Source of the DNA: Falsiroseomonas sp. | Lineage (GTDB): Bacteria > Pseudomonadota > Alphaproteobacteria > Acetobacterales > Acetobacteraceae | Length of the DNA stretch: 64,000 bases | Assembly: GCF_030695085.1 (NCBI RefSeq) | Contig: NZ_JAUYTS010000056.1 | Coordinates: forward strand, 62,001 to 126,000 | Direction: 5' to 3' | Program-made: the position numbers and the translations under genes | The notes under the pieces: model-generated | Database searches by the model: none | Told to the model about the DNA's origin: nothing | The model's input: the letters and a program-made list of their open reading frames with translations, nothing else | Part shown: piece after piece, positions 33,217 to 41,569 of the stretch | Numbering within the stretch: the first letter of the stretch is position 1 | Layout of the letters: every line of letters begins with the position of its first letter

Positions 33217-33741
33217 CTAGCGCACCAGATCGCGGATGTCGTTGTCGCGCCAGGGCGCGGGCAGGCTGCGCTGCGGGCAGAAGCGGGCGGCGCGGCTCCA
33301 GCCATGCGGGCTGGTCTGGCGGAAACTGGTGCGGCTGGTGATCTCGAAGATCACGGTCTCGGTCTCGGCGGCGCCGTCGCGGCCCAGTTCGCGGCAGGCC
33401 TGGGTCACGCTGTAGCGGTCCGGGCCAGCCGCCGTGATGGATTGGAATTCGCAAAGATCGCGCGCCCCACCGATGCCGTTGCGCCGCAACAGCAGCAGCG
33501 TGGCGTTGGAGGCGCGGCCGCAGGTGGTATCGGCGTTGACATAGAAGCCGCGCTGCAGCGGCAGGCCGCTGGTGGCTGGCGCGGCCGCCGTTGCGGGTGC
33601 CGGTGCGGCTGCACGGCCCGGTGCCTGGGTTTGGCTTTTGGCGCCACCCTCGGCGACGGGCGGCTTGGCCTGCGCCATCGCGGCGGGTGCGGCGAGCAGG
33701 GCGAGGCCCCAGCCCAGACCCAGGATCATCCATCGCGACAT
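33217..33741 (-). CDS. hypothetical secreted protein with four cysteines
   Basis: 174 residues with a clear signal peptide (MSRWMILGLGWGLALLAAPAAMAQA), an Ala/Pro-rich linker to about residue 58 and a C-terminal domain with cysteines in [22 protein letters not shown] and ARFCPQR that could form two disulfides. The domain begins GFYVNADTTCG. Not recognised; probably periplasmic. It is convergent with hisE across an 18-bp gap and divergent from the HIT gene. Confidence 0.75.
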   Translation of the reverse strand: MSRWMILGLGWGLALLAAPAAMAQAKPPVAEGGAKSQTQAPGRAAAPAPATAAAPATSGLPLQRGFYVNADTTCGRASNATLLLLRRNGIGGARDLCEFQSITAAGPDRYSVTQACRELGRDGAAETETVIFEITSRTSFRQTSPHGWSRAARFCPQRSLPAPWRDNDIRDLVR

Positions 33742-33881
33742 GGCGGCAACCTCCGGAGGGAAGACGCAACCTAACCGGCGACGACGCCCGGCCGCACCTC
33801 AACTCCTGGCGCGCTGGCCGCTTGCGCCCGCGCGCCAGCCTCGCCAGAACAGGGTGAACCAGCCTCGGGAGCCTGACGGAA

Positions 33882-34262
33882 ATGCCTGTGACCGGCCTGC
33901 CGCCCTACGACCCCGCCAACATCTTCGCCCGTATCCTGCGCCGGGAAATTCCGGCCAAGGTGGTGCATGAGGATGACTTCGCGCTGGCTTTCCACGACAT
34001 CAACCCGCAGGCGCCGGTGCATGTGCTGGTGATCCCGAAAGGCGCCTATGTCAGCCAGGCGGATTTCGCCGCCCAGGCCAGCGAGGCCGAGATCGTGGGC
34101 TTCTGGCGTGCCGTCGCCGCGGTGGCCAAGGCGTTGGGGCTGGAGGCGCCCGGCTATCGCACCCTTTCCAACATGGGCCTGGATGCCGGGCAGGAGGTGC
34201 CGCATTTCCATGTCCACATCTTCGGCGGCAAGCCGCTCGGCCGCATGATCGCGGTGGACTGA
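33882..34262 (+). CDS. HIT-family protein (histidine triad hydrolase)
   Basis: 126 residues with the complete histidine triad VPHFHVHIFGG near the C-terminus and the N-terminal NIFARILRREIPAKVVHEDD (quoted in part) common to HINT-like hydrolases. These cleave nucleotidyl phosphoramidates or dinucleotides. The SirB1 gene starts 3 bp downstream. Its place after hisE is conserved in alphaproteobacteria as far as I recall. Confidence 0.92.
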   Translation: MPVTGLPPYDPANIFARILRREIPAKVVHEDDFALAFHDINPQAPVHVLVIPKGAYVSQADFAAQASEAEIVGFWRAVAAVAKALGLEAPGYRTLSNMGLDAGQEVPHFHVHIFGGKPLGRMIAVD

Positions 34263-34265
34263 AGC

Positions 34266-35105
34266 ATGAGCGAGGCCGAGGCCCGGGCGGCGCTGGCCGC
34301 CATCGGCAGCCTGCCCGAGGCGGAAATCGATATCGCCGCGGCGGCGCTGCAACTCGCACGGATCGATGCGCCGGGCCTCGACTGGCGGGCAGGCGCCGAG
34401 CACCTGACCGCCCTGGCGCGGGAAGCGGTGCAGGCGGCCGCGGCGGACCGGGAGGCCGATGCCGGCGATGCCGCCCGCCGCCGCGCCGTGCTGGCGGAAG
34501 TGATCCACGGCCGCTTCGGCTATGGCGGCGACGGCGAGACCTATGACGACCTGGCCAATGCCAATCTGCTGCAGGTGATGGAACGCCGACGCGGCCTGCC
34601 CGTGGCGCTCGGCATCCTGTGGCTGCACGCGGCGGAAGCGGCGGGGTGGGAGGCGCATGGCGTGGATTTCCCCGGCCATTTCCTGGTGGCGCTGGCCGGG
34701 CGCGGCAAGGTGGTGGTGGATGTCTTCGTCGGCGGCCAGGCGATGGAGGCGCGGGAGCTGCGCGCCACGCTGAAACGCTTCGCCGGCGACCAGGCCGAAC
34801 TCGGCCCGGCCACATTGGCGCCGATGGACAAGCGCGCGGTGCTGCTGCGGCTGCAGAACAACATCAAGGTGCGCCGCCTGCGCGACGGCGACCTGGCCGG
34901 CGCGGTGGCGTGCACGGAGGATATGCTCCGCATCGCCCCCGATGCCGCGCCGCTGTGGCGGGAGGCCGGGCTGATGCACCAGCGGCTGGACCGGATCGGC
35001 GCCGCCATCGCGGCGCTGGAGCGTTTCCTGGCGCTGGCGCCGGAGGGCCTCCAGGCCATGCGCGTGCGCGGGTTGCTGGAGGAGCTGCGCCAGCGCCTGA
35101 ACTGA
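34266..35105 (+). CDS. SirB1-family protein (transglutaminase-like core with TPR tail)
   Basis: 279 residues. The SirB1 core spans the first 190, with NLLQVMERRRGLPVALGILWLHAAEAAGW (quoted in part) and the VDFPGHFLV histidine region of transglutaminase-like folds, although the family lacks the Cys nucleophile here. TPR-like helices at about 195-275 include LLRLQNNIKVR and EDMLRIAPDAAPLWREAGLMH. The function is unknown. Confidence 0.82.
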   Translation: MSEAEARAALAAIGSLPEAEIDIAAAALQLARIDAPGLDWRAGAEHLTALAREAVQAAAADREADAGDAARRRAVLAEVIHGRFGYGGDGETYDDLANANLLQVMERRRGLPVALGILWLHAAEAAGWEAHGVDFPGHFLVALAGRGKVVVDVFVGGQAMEARELRATLKRFAGDQAELGPATLAPMDKRAVLLRLQNNIKVRRLRDGDLAGAVACTEDMLRIAPDAAPLWREAGLMHQRLDRIGAAIAALERFLALAPEGLQAMRVRGLLEELRQRLN

Positions 35106-35111
35106 CCCGCC

Positions 35112-35519
35112 TCAGTTGGTGGCCGGCGCGCAGCTGGTGAAGGTCACCCGCAGCGTCGTGCCATCCCGGGTCGAGCCGCCGGGCGAAAAGGTCTGGATCG
35201 AGGCCTGGCTGCCGGCCGGGATCACGCCGGAGCTGATGTTGCCGGATTTGCGGGTGTTGTTGCCTGACAGCTCCACATTGGCGGTGATGCGCACCGGGGC
35301 CTGGCCGTCATTGCGGACCGTCAGGAAGATGGAGTTCAGGCCCAGGCTGCCGGTATGCGTCGCCAGCGGGGTGCGCAGGCGGCAGCCATTCATTGTGTTG
35401 CCGGAGGACAGCAGGGTCGGCCCCTGCCAGGTATAGGCCTGGGCCTGGGCCTGGGCCATCTGCGGGGCCAGCAGGGCAAAGCCGCCGAACATCAGGGCAC
35501 CCATCAAGGTCTTGCGCAT
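35112..35519 (-). CDS. hypothetical secreted beta-rich protein
   Basis: 135 residues. Signal peptide MRKTLMGALMFGGFALLAPQMAQA, then a mature domain of alternating hydrophobic residues with two cysteines (NGCRLRT and FTSCAPATN) near its ends, consistent with one disulfide closing a beta sandwich. Not recognised. It is convergent with the SirB1 gene (6-bp gap). The start is placed at the ATG of the signal peptide; a longer in-frame ORF upstream has no RBS support. Confidence 0.72.
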   Translation of the reverse strand: MRKTLMGALMFGGFALLAPQMAQAQAQAYTWQGPTLLSSGNTMNGCRLRTPLATHTGSLGLNSIFLTVRNDGQAPVRITANVELSGNNTRKSGNISSGVIPAGSQASIQTFSPGGSTRDGTTLRVTFTSCAPATN

Positions 35520-35675
35520 CGTCTTGCTTTCACTTCCAGCGTTGTCGGGATCGGTCTGCCTGCACAGCATGTCCCGGAACGATGCGCGGGTCGACGTAGT
35601 CGTTTCGATGTTGATAATAGGCGATGCCTTGGCCGTCACCGCCATCCGCGGGACCGGCTTGCATCTGCCGGGGGC
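35520..35675. other. 156-bp spacer, AT-richer than flanks
   Basis: No gene. It separates the start of the secreted protein (to the left) from the end of the UdgX gene. On the minus strand it contains a TATTAT hexamer that could be a -10 box for the secreted protein and a short CGAC-GTA-GTCG dyad. No confident -35. Confidence 0.3.
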
Positions 35676-37187
35676 TCAGGCCTGCTCGCTTGCGGCCCGC
35701 AGATCGGCCACGAAGGCGGCGAAGCCATCCGCCTGCGCCTGCTGGTCCGGCAGCCGCAGCAGGTAGCTGGGATGGATGGTGGCGAAGACCGGCTGGCCGC
35801 CGAGCGCCGTCACCACCTGGCCGCGGGTCTTCAGCACCGGCAGCTTCTTCCCCGTCAGCGCCGTGAGTGCCGAGGCGCCGAGCGAGACCACCAGGCGCGG
35901 CGCCACCGCCGCCACCTCCCGCGCCAGGAAGGGGCGGTAGTAGGTGATGTCGCCGGCATCGGGCGATTGGTGGATGCGGCGCTTGCCGGTGGGGGTGTAT
36001 TTGAAGTGCTTCACGGCGTTGGTCAGATAGGCCTCGCGCCGGTCGACCCCGGCCTGCGCCAGGGCGCGGTCCAGCAGCCTTCCGGCGGGGCCGACGAAGG
36101 GGCGGCCGGCGATATCCTCCTCATCCCCCGGCTGCTCGCCGACGAACATCAGCCGAGCGCCCACCGGGCCCTCGCCGAACACCGGCTGCGTCGCGCGGGC
36201 GGCGAAATCCGGCAGGTCGGGGCGGGAAAGCAGTTCCTCCCGCAGCGCGGCAAGCGCCAGGGTGGAATCGGTGGGGGGATCGATCGGCGTCGGCATGTCG
36301 CGGACAACGTGCGGCGGCGCGGAAAGCTGCCCAGGCGCCAGGTAACGGGCAAGTTGGGGGCGCGGATTGGGTGCGGCGGCGGCGCGTTCCATCATCTCCG
36401 CCACCCGGCGCGGGGCCTCCGCCATCAGGCGCGGAATCTCCGCGGCTTCCGGCAAATTGCGCCAGTATTTGCGCGGCATCTCGGCTCGCATGGCGCCGGG
36501 CTTCAGGCGCGCGGGGTTGAAGATGCTGGCGTAGTAGGCGCGCCACAGCGGCTCATACCGGTCCCCTGGCGCACCATCCGGCGGCACATCGGCGCGGCGC
36601 CCGCCGGGGCCGAATTGCAACGCCGTGCCGTCCCAGGAAACGCTGCGCCGCGGCGTGACGATGGACCAGCGCAGCGCGGCGAAGCGGCGCAGGAAGAAAT
36701 CGGCCTCCGCCTCCTCGATATGATGGTCCGGTTCGAACCAGGCGATGTGGCGCGGGCCGTCCTCGGCCTGCACCTCCCGGAAGCGGACGAAGGCGTGCAT
36801 CTTGTGGGCGTCGCGCCGCACCGCCTTGGCCAGAGCGCCGAGCCGGATCACCGCCGGGTCCGTCGCCGCCTGCATCAGGTGGCGCTCGCCATGGACCAGG
36901 CGCCAGAGCAGGCCGTACAGCAGGGCGAAGCGTTCCGGGTCGCTGTGGCGGATGGCGATCTCCGCCTGGTCGAGGAAGGCGCGCGGCACGCTGAAGGGCG
37001 CGCCGGAGGGGGGCGGTGCGGGCGCTTCGGCCAGCAGGCCGGGTAGTTCGCCGGCCACCACCCATTCGGCCTGTTCCGGGCGGATATCCGCCGCCACCAG
37101 CCCGCGCGCCGCCTGCCGCCAGGCGGTGAAATCCGCGGGGCCGGGTAGCGTCACCGCCACACCCTGCCGCGGAGCCAGGGCCGGCAT
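35676..37187 (-). CDS. udgX: UdgX-family uracil-DNA glycosylase fused to DUF4130
   Basis: 503 residues. The first 280 or so are the DUF4130 (TIGR03915-like) domain linked to radical SAM repair proteins. The C-terminal 220 are a family 4-like uracil-DNA glycosylase with FVGEQPGDEEDIAG (motif A), the UdgX signature loop GKRRIHQSP whose histidine forms a covalent bond with the uracil-excision site in M. smegmatis UdgX, and HPSYLLR (motif B). The start ATG overlaps the upstream radical SAM stop (TGATG). The product should recognise and covalently trap uracil in DNA. The operon is preceded by a LexA box. Confidence 0.93.
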   Translation of the reverse strand: MPALAPRQGVAVTLPGPADFTAWRQAARGLVAADIRPEQAEWVVAGELPGLLAEAPAPPPSGAPFSVPRAFLDQAEIAIRHSDPERFALLYGLLWRLVHGERHLMQAATDPAVIRLGALAKAVRRDAHKMHAFVRFREVQAEDGPRHIAWFEPDHHIEEAEADFFLRRFAALRWSIVTPRRSVSWDGTALQFGPGGRRADVPPDGAPGDRYEPLWRAYYASIFNPARLKPGAMRAEMPRKYWRNLPEAAEIPRLMAEAPRRVAEMMERAAAAPNPRPQLARYLAPGQLSAPPHVVRDMPTPIDPPTDSTLALAALREELLSRPDLPDFAARATQPVFGEGPVGARLMFVGEQPGDEEDIAGRPFVGPAGRLLDRALAQAGVDRREAYLTNAVKHFKYTPTGKRRIHQSPDAGDITYYRPFLAREVAAVAPRLVVSLGASALTALTGKKLPVLKTRGQVVTALGGQPVFATIHPSYLLRLPDQQAQADGFAAFVADLRAASEQA

Positions 37188-38437
37188 CAGAACAGCGACA
37201 TCTGGATGGGCCGCGCCGCGGCGGCGAAGGCCGTCGCGGGCAGCAGCCGCTGGCGTAGCCCGGCGCCGTCCAGCCCGCGCGGCACATGGTCCGCCAGCAC
37301 CACGAAGGGCAGCACCTTGGCCAGGCTGACGCGCAACCGGCCGAGATCCGCCGCCCGCAGCCGCGTGTGGCGCCGCGCCGCGATCAGCCGGTCCACCGTC
37401 TTGGCGCCCAGCCCCGGCACGCGCAGCAGCGCCTCCCGCGGTGCGGAGTTGAGGTCCACGGGGAAGTCCTGGCGGGATTGCAGCGCCCAGGCGGTCTTCG
37501 GGTCCAGTTCCAGGTCCAGCATGCCACCCTGCCCGCCGGCCATGATCTCCGCTTGCGAGAATCCGTAGAAGCGCAGCAGCCAATCGGCCTGGTACAGCCG
37601 GTGTTCCCGCACCAGCGGCGGCGCCACGGGCGGCAGCAGGCGGGAGGCATCGGGGATCGGGCTGTAGGCGGAGTAGTACACCCGCCGCATCCGGTAGCCG
37701 GCATAAAGGTCCGTCGCCGTGCCCAGGATGGCGCCATCATCCGCGCCATCGGCGCCGACGATCATCTGCGTGCTCTGCCCGGCCGGTGCGAATTTTTGCG
37801 CCTTTGCCCGCCGGGCGGTCTTCGCCTCATCCTGCGCGCCCTCGATCCGCGTGCGCAGCCCGGCCATGGCGTGCCTGATCCGCCGGAAATCCTTCTCGGG
37901 GGCGAGGGATTCGAGGCCCGCGACGGTCGGCAATTCCATGTTGATCGACAGACGGTCGGCATACAGCCCCGCCTCCGCCAGCAATTCCGGCGCCGCATCC
38001 GGGATGGTCTTCAGGTGGATATAGCCGCGAAACCCATGCTCCAGCCGCAGCACCCGGGCCACCCGCACCACCTGTTCCATCGTATAGTCCGGCGAGCGGA
38101 TGATGCCCGACGACAGGAACAGCCCCTCGATCGTGTTGCGCCGGTAGAAGCCGAGCGTGAGCTGCACCACCTCCTCCACCGTGAAGCGGGCGCGCGGCGT
38201 GTTCGATGAAGCGCGGTTGATGCAATAGGCGCAGTCGAAGACGCAGGCATTGGTCAGCAGCAGCTTGAGCAGCGAAATGCAGCGCCCATCCGGCGCATAG
38301 GCGTGGCAGATGCCGCTGCCCTCCGTGCTGCCCAGCCCGCCCTTCAGGCTGTTGCGCTTGGAGGTGCCGGAGGAGGCGCAGGAGGCATCGTACTTCGCCG
38401 CATCGGCCAGGATCTCAAGCTTGCGGAGCAACTCCAT
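37187..38437 (-). CDS. putative DNA modification/repair radical SAM protein (TIGR03916-like)
   Basis: 416 residues. The radical SAM cluster CVFDCAYC (CxxxCxxC) is at about 65-72, followed by a TIM-barrel half with HLKTIPDAAPELL, and a C-terminal helix-hairpin-helix DNA-binding region LNSAPREALLRVPGLGAKTVDRLI (quoted in part). This family is found only with the DUF4130-UDG gene, as here. It is presumed to act on damaged or modified DNA, but no reaction is established to my knowledge. It is the first gene of the LexA-box operon. Confidence 0.9.
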   Translation of the reverse strand: MELLRKLEILADAAKYDASCASSGTSKRNSLKGGLGSTEGSGICHAYAPDGRCISLLKLLLTNACVFDCAYCINRASSNTPRARFTVEEVVQLTLGFYRRNTIEGLFLSSGIIRSPDYTMEQVVRVARVLRLEHGFRGYIHLKTIPDAAPELLAEAGLYADRLSINMELPTVAGLESLAPEKDFRRIRHAMAGLRTRIEGAQDEAKTARRAKAQKFAPAGQSTQMIVGADGADDGAILGTATDLYAGYRMRRVYYSAYSPIPDASRLLPPVAPPLVREHRLYQADWLLRFYGFSQAEIMAGGQGGMLDLELDPKTAWALQSRQDFPVDLNSAPREALLRVPGLGAKTVDRLIAARRHTRLRAADLGRLRVSLAKVLPFVVLADHVPRGLDGAGLRQRLLPATAFAAAARPIQMSLF

Positions 38438-38463
38438 CGGGCAGGGCGTCCTGATCAGGTGTA

Positions 38464-38478
38464 GTTCATGTTATGTTC
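38464..38478 (-). promoter_or_regulatory. LexA (SOS) box upstream of the radical SAM/UdgX operon
   Basis: GTTC-ATGTTAT-GTTC is an exact match to the alphaproteobacterial LexA consensus GTTC-N7-GTTC. It ends 26 bp upstream of the radical SAM start codon, where it would overlap the promoter. Another 10-bp palindrome, CCTGATCAGG (38450-38459), lies between it and the start. This predicts SOS induction of the repair pair. Confidence 0.8.
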
Positions 38479-38588
38479 CTTGTCGGAATCCGCAAGCCCC
38501 GTCGCCGTCGCGGGGTTGTGATCGCGGCGCGGTCAGCTGTGGGAAGGTTACCCTGTGCGCACGACGGGACAGGCGCCAATATCCGGGA

Positions 38589-38804
38589 ATGTCTCACCCG
38601 CTGGATCGCCCCAAGGTCGAAGTGCCGCCGCGGTCCGGTGGGGGGCAGAGCCTCGCCTCCATCCTGGCGTCGCTGCGGCAATTGGCGGTGGAGGCGCTGG
38701 ATTCCGGCCATCCGCTGGCCGCCGCGCAGATCGCCGGCACGGCGGACCGGCTGGAGGCACAGGCTTGGCCGCTGCCGCCGCGGCCCGATTACGTGGCGCG
38801 CTGA
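38589..38804 (+). CDS. small hypothetical protein divergent from the SOS operon
   Basis: 71 residues with a helical core SLASILASLRQLAVEALDSG and a Trp/Pro-rich end (AQAWPLPPRPDYVAR). It has no signal peptide or cysteines and no recognised domain. It shares its upstream region with the LexA box but is about 110 bp from it. Start ATG has a weak GGGA upstream; in-frame upstream extension exists. Confidence 0.5.
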   Translation: MSHPLDRPKVEVPPRSGGGQSLASILASLRQLAVEALDSGHPLAAAQIAGTADRLEAQAWPLPPRPDYVAR

Positions 38805-38815
38805 GGCGCCCTTGA

Positions 38816-39196
38816 TCAGATGCCGCGCTGAGCCTCGGCAGCCGCCGTGCTGATGCGCTGCTGCATCGCCAGCAATGGGCGATTATCCGCCAGGCTGTAG
38901 AGGAAGGCGTTCTCGGCGAAGGCATCGCGCAGATAATGCCCGGAGGGCGGCGGGCAGCCGGCATAGGTCAGCCGCAGGAACTGCACCAGCAGCAGCGACC
39001 GCACCATATGCACCCCCACCAGGTTCCGCAGCAGGATGGTCGATTCCATCTCCCGCTCCAGATGCGTCATCAGGTTCATGGCGGTGAACCAGGGGCCATG
39101 GCGCAGCAGGCGGATTCGGTCCGGGTACAGCAGCAGATGCCCGCCCATGCCATGCAGCCGGGCGAGCGGCGTGGCCTCGCCCGGAGCGTCCGCCAT
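38816..39196 (-). CDS. hypothetical protein, PH-like domain candidate
   Basis: 126 residues. The opening HLLLYPDRIRLLRHGP and later HMVRSLLLVQFLRLTYAG suggest a short beta barrel with helices, reminiscent of bacterial PH-like domains, but I do not assign it. A polar tail follows. It sits 3 bp downstream of the hydratase gene, and may be co-transcribed. Confidence 0.6.
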   Translation of the reverse strand: MADAPGEATPLARLHGMGGHLLLYPDRIRLLRHGPWFTAMNLMTHLEREMESTILLRNLVGVHMVRSLLLVQFLRLTYAGCPPPSGHYLRDAFAENAFLYSLADNRPLLAMQQRISTAAAEAQRGI

Positions 39197-39199
39197 GCG

Positions 39200-39988
39200 T
39201 CAGCTCCCGAGCGGTGCGACCTGGCAGGCCAGGCTGCCGCGCCCGGCCCATTCGCCCACCAGCAGGCCGCCGGCGGCGGGCACCGGCAACATGCCGGTCT
39301 GGCTGCCGAGCGTGATGACCTCCCCCGCCCGGGGCAGATGGCCAATGGCGAGGCAGCGGTCGCGCCAGGCGGCCAGCAGCTCGGCCAGCGGCACGGCGCC
39401 ATGCGGGCCGGCATGGCGCGCGACCTCGATGCCGTCCACGGTCAGGCGCATCTCCAGCGTTTCCAGATCCGCCCAGCTCCAGGGGCCGGTGGCGGGGCCG
39501 AAGGCGCAGCTGCCGTTGGTGACGCAATCGGCCAGCTTGTCCAGGTCACTGGCCTGGCGATGGTCGATGAAGCGGCTTTCGCAGAATTCGAACAGGATGA
39601 CGGCATCGGCCATCGCCGGAAGATCGGCCGGCTGCAGCGCCGCGAGCAGGGTGGCGTCCAGCCCCTGGCGCAGCTGCAGCGCCACTTCCAGCTCCATCGC
39701 GCAGCCGATCGGCAGGTGCAGCGTGGCGTCCGTGGCGGGCGCGACCGTGGCGCCGGGCAGCGGGCAGGCAATGGCCTGGCCGCGGGTGCGGCCCACCTTC
39801 CAGCCGGCAATGTTCCACCCCAGCGCCGCATAGGTCGCGAGCTGGATCGCCTCGGCTTCCGCGATGCTGGCGGGGGCAAGGCCCTCCGGCAGGCCGGGGC
39901 AGGGTTCGCGGCGGCCGCGGCGGATATCCGCCAGCAGCGCGGCGGCGCCGGCGATGCGGGATTCGGGGTTGGCGTCGGTCTGGAACAT
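39200..39988 (-). CDS. 2-keto-4-pentenoate hydratase-family protein
   Basis: 262 residues with the FAH/MhpD-type fold: IPEGLAP-like start (PEGLAPASIAEAEAIQLATY), GWKVGRTRGQAIACPLPGA and EVALQLRQG, EFCESRF. Metal-binding Glu residues appear in MELEVALQL. These enzymes hydrate 2-oxopent-4-enoate or act on related oxo acids in aromatic degradation. A strong AGGAGAG ribosome-binding site supports this ATG. No other meta-cleavage gene is nearby, so a 2-oxo acid hydratase or hydrolase of unknown substrate. Confidence 0.78.
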   Translation of the reverse strand: MFQTDANPESRIAGAAALLADIRRGRREPCPGLPEGLAPASIAEAEAIQLATYAALGWNIAGWKVGRTRGQAIACPLPGATVAPATDATLHLPIGCAMELEVALQLRQGLDATLLAALQPADLPAMADAVILFEFCESRFIDHRQASDLDKLADCVTNGSCAFGPATGPWSWADLETLEMRLTVDGIEVARHAGPHGAVPLAELLAAWRDRCLAIGHLPRAGEVITLGSQTGMLPVPAAGGLLVGEWAGRGSLACQVAPLGS

Positions 39989-40078
39989 CCTGGCTCTCCT
40001 GCCCCGCCTCGTGCTTGCGGATGCTGTGGCGGAGGGTAGAGCCAGGCGGGGCCGTCTGCCCATATGCCGGCGGGCAAA

Positions 40079-40381
40079 CTAGACCGGGCTGCCGTTCCAC
40101 ACCGGAAAGCTGCCGCTGGCCACCGGCAGGCCGGGGCGGCGCCAGGCGGCGCGCCAGGCCACCTGGTCGAACACCATGCCCATATGGACGAACTGGCCGG
40201 CCTCGGTCAGCTCGATCCCGGCGACCGCGCCGCGCAGCGCCGGGGCGATCTGCTCCATCGCATGCGCGACCAGATCTTCGCGCGGCACGCCGAGGATGCT
40301 GCCGGCCTCGATCGGCAGCGGGCCGAAGGGGGCGGGGGCAAGCGGGGCGTAGCCGGCGGGGGTGGCGAAATCGAAGGGCAT
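40079..40381 (-). CDS. hypothetical protein upstream of the hydratase
   Basis: 100 residues with a good GAGGAG ribosome-binding site. The sequence VPREDLVAHAMEQIAPALRGAVAGIELTEAGQFVHMGM (partial) suggests an alpha/beta fold. No transmembrane segment or recognised motif. It is the first gene of a short leftward operon with the hydratase (90 bp apart). Confidence 0.6.
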   Translation of the reverse strand: MPFDFATPAGYAPLAPAPFGPLPIEAGSILGVPREDLVAHAMEQIAPALRGAVAGIELTEAGQFVHMGMVFDQVAWRAAWRRPGLPVASGSFPVWNGSPV

Positions 40382-40556
40382 GGGAAGGCTCCTCTGGGTC
40401 CGGGAAGCCGCTGGCCCCTTCTGGGCTGCCCCTTCTGGGGCGGAGGGTGGCGGTTCTGGCCACGGGCTCGGTCCCCATTAAGCGCACCGAGGATTGAGAC
40501 GAGGTTAACGCGGGCAGGCCTTTCCGCAGGGGCCGCGATGGGCCATCTGGATCGGC

Positions 40557-41180
40557 ATGAAACGTCGCCTGATTCTTTCCGCCGGCCTCGCCGCACCCTT
40601 CTTGGCGGCCGGCACCGCCCATGCCCAGACCACCGACCGCGCGGCGGTGCAGCGGGTGGAGGCCTATCTCAACACGCTGCGAACCCTGCGGGCGCGCTTC
40701 CTGCAGGTGGCGCAGAATGGCGCCTCCGCCCAGGGCACGGCGCTGATCAGCCGGCCCGGCCGCATGCGCTTCGACTACGACCCGCCCGAGCCGCTGCTGC
40801 TGGTCGCCTCCGGCGGGCAGGTGCTGATGTATGACCGTGAATTGCGCCAGCCCACCGCGGTGCCGGCTTCGTCCACCCCGCTCGGCCTGCTGCTGACGCC
40901 GCAGATCCGGCTGTCGGGCGACATCACCGTGGTCGGCACCGACCGCACCGGCGGCTTCCTCCGCATCGGCCTGCACCGCACCGGGGCGCGGGCGGAAGGG
41001 CTGCTGACGCTGGCCTTCGCGGAACAGCCGATGGAATTGCGGCAATGGACCGTGCTGGATGCCCAGGCGCGGGAGACGCGGGTGACATTGTACGAGGTGG
41101 AAACCGGCATCGCGCTGGATAACCGCCTGTTCGACTTCAACGACCCCCGCTTCCTGGAGGCGGAGAGCACGCGGCGCTGA
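40557..41180 (+). CDS. lolA: LolA-like outer-membrane lipoprotein carrier protein
   Basis: 207 residues with a signal peptide (MKRRLILSAGLAAPFLAAGTAHA) and the LolA-type beta scaffold: AYLNTLRTLRARFLQVAQNG, GTALISRPGRMRFDYDPPEPLLLVASG (quoted in part) and LLLTPQIRL. LolA ferries lipoproteins across the periplasm from LolCDE to LolB. Length matches. It is divergent from the hypothetical gene on the left, and a hairpin follows it. Confidence 0.88.
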   Translation: MKRRLILSAGLAAPFLAAGTAHAQTTDRAAVQRVEAYLNTLRTLRARFLQVAQNGASAQGTALISRPGRMRFDYDPPEPLLLVASGGQVLMYDRELRQPTAVPASSTPLGLLLTPQIRLSGDITVVGTDRTGGFLRIGLHRTGARAEGLLTLAFAEQPMELRQWTVLDAQARETRVTLYEVETGIALDNRLFDFNDPRFLEAESTRR

Positions 41181-41569
41181 GCCGGTTTCCGCTGGCCTTT
41201 CGCCGGGCGGCGTGCCATAGGGCCGCCCGGGTCTATCCCGGCGACGGCCCTCCTAGGGCCGGGTTCCGGGACAGATCTTCGCTGCGATGGCAGCGGATGC
41301 TTTCGCGGACCAGCCGCGCCCGGATGGGGCGATGACGGCGCCTCCGGCCACATGGGCGGCCCTGCTCGCGCCGTCCCCATCGCGCCGTGCCCTTCGGGGA
41401 CAGGTCGCGGTGGGACCCATGCCGCCCGAGTCGCCGCGCATCCCCGGGGCCCGGCTATTTTTCAGTCCCTTGGGCATCCGTCTTCGTCGCGTTCCGGCCG
41501 CCTGTGCGTTCCGCGCCGGGTGGCCATTCGCTGTGGTCCTGCATCCGGCAGGGCCAAGAAGGACGATCC
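41181..41569 (+). promoter_or_regulatory. 389-bp leader region of pnp, no gene
   Basis: No supported coding sequence. A nested hairpin lies at 41236-41271, listed separately. pnp is usually preceded by rpsO in bacteria; rpsO is absent here. In E. coli the pnp leader forms hairpins cut by RNase III and degraded by PNPase in autoregulation. A comparable element here is inference. Confidence 0.45.
41236..41271 (+). terminator. nested hairpin between lolA and pnp
   Basis: Outer arms TCCCGG and CCGGGA enclose an inner stem GGCCCT-CCT-AGGGCC. There is no clear U tract. It may end the lolA transcript or be part of the pnp leader. Confidence 0.45.

Noticed and set aside
40415-40439. CCCCTTCTGGG direct repeat in front of the hypothetical gene and lolA
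   Set aside because: Only two copies, G/C-biased context, no clear link to a promoter.
41181-41569. A missed rpsO gene before pnp
   Set aside because: No 89-codon S15-like sequence in any frame; rpsO must be elsewhere.
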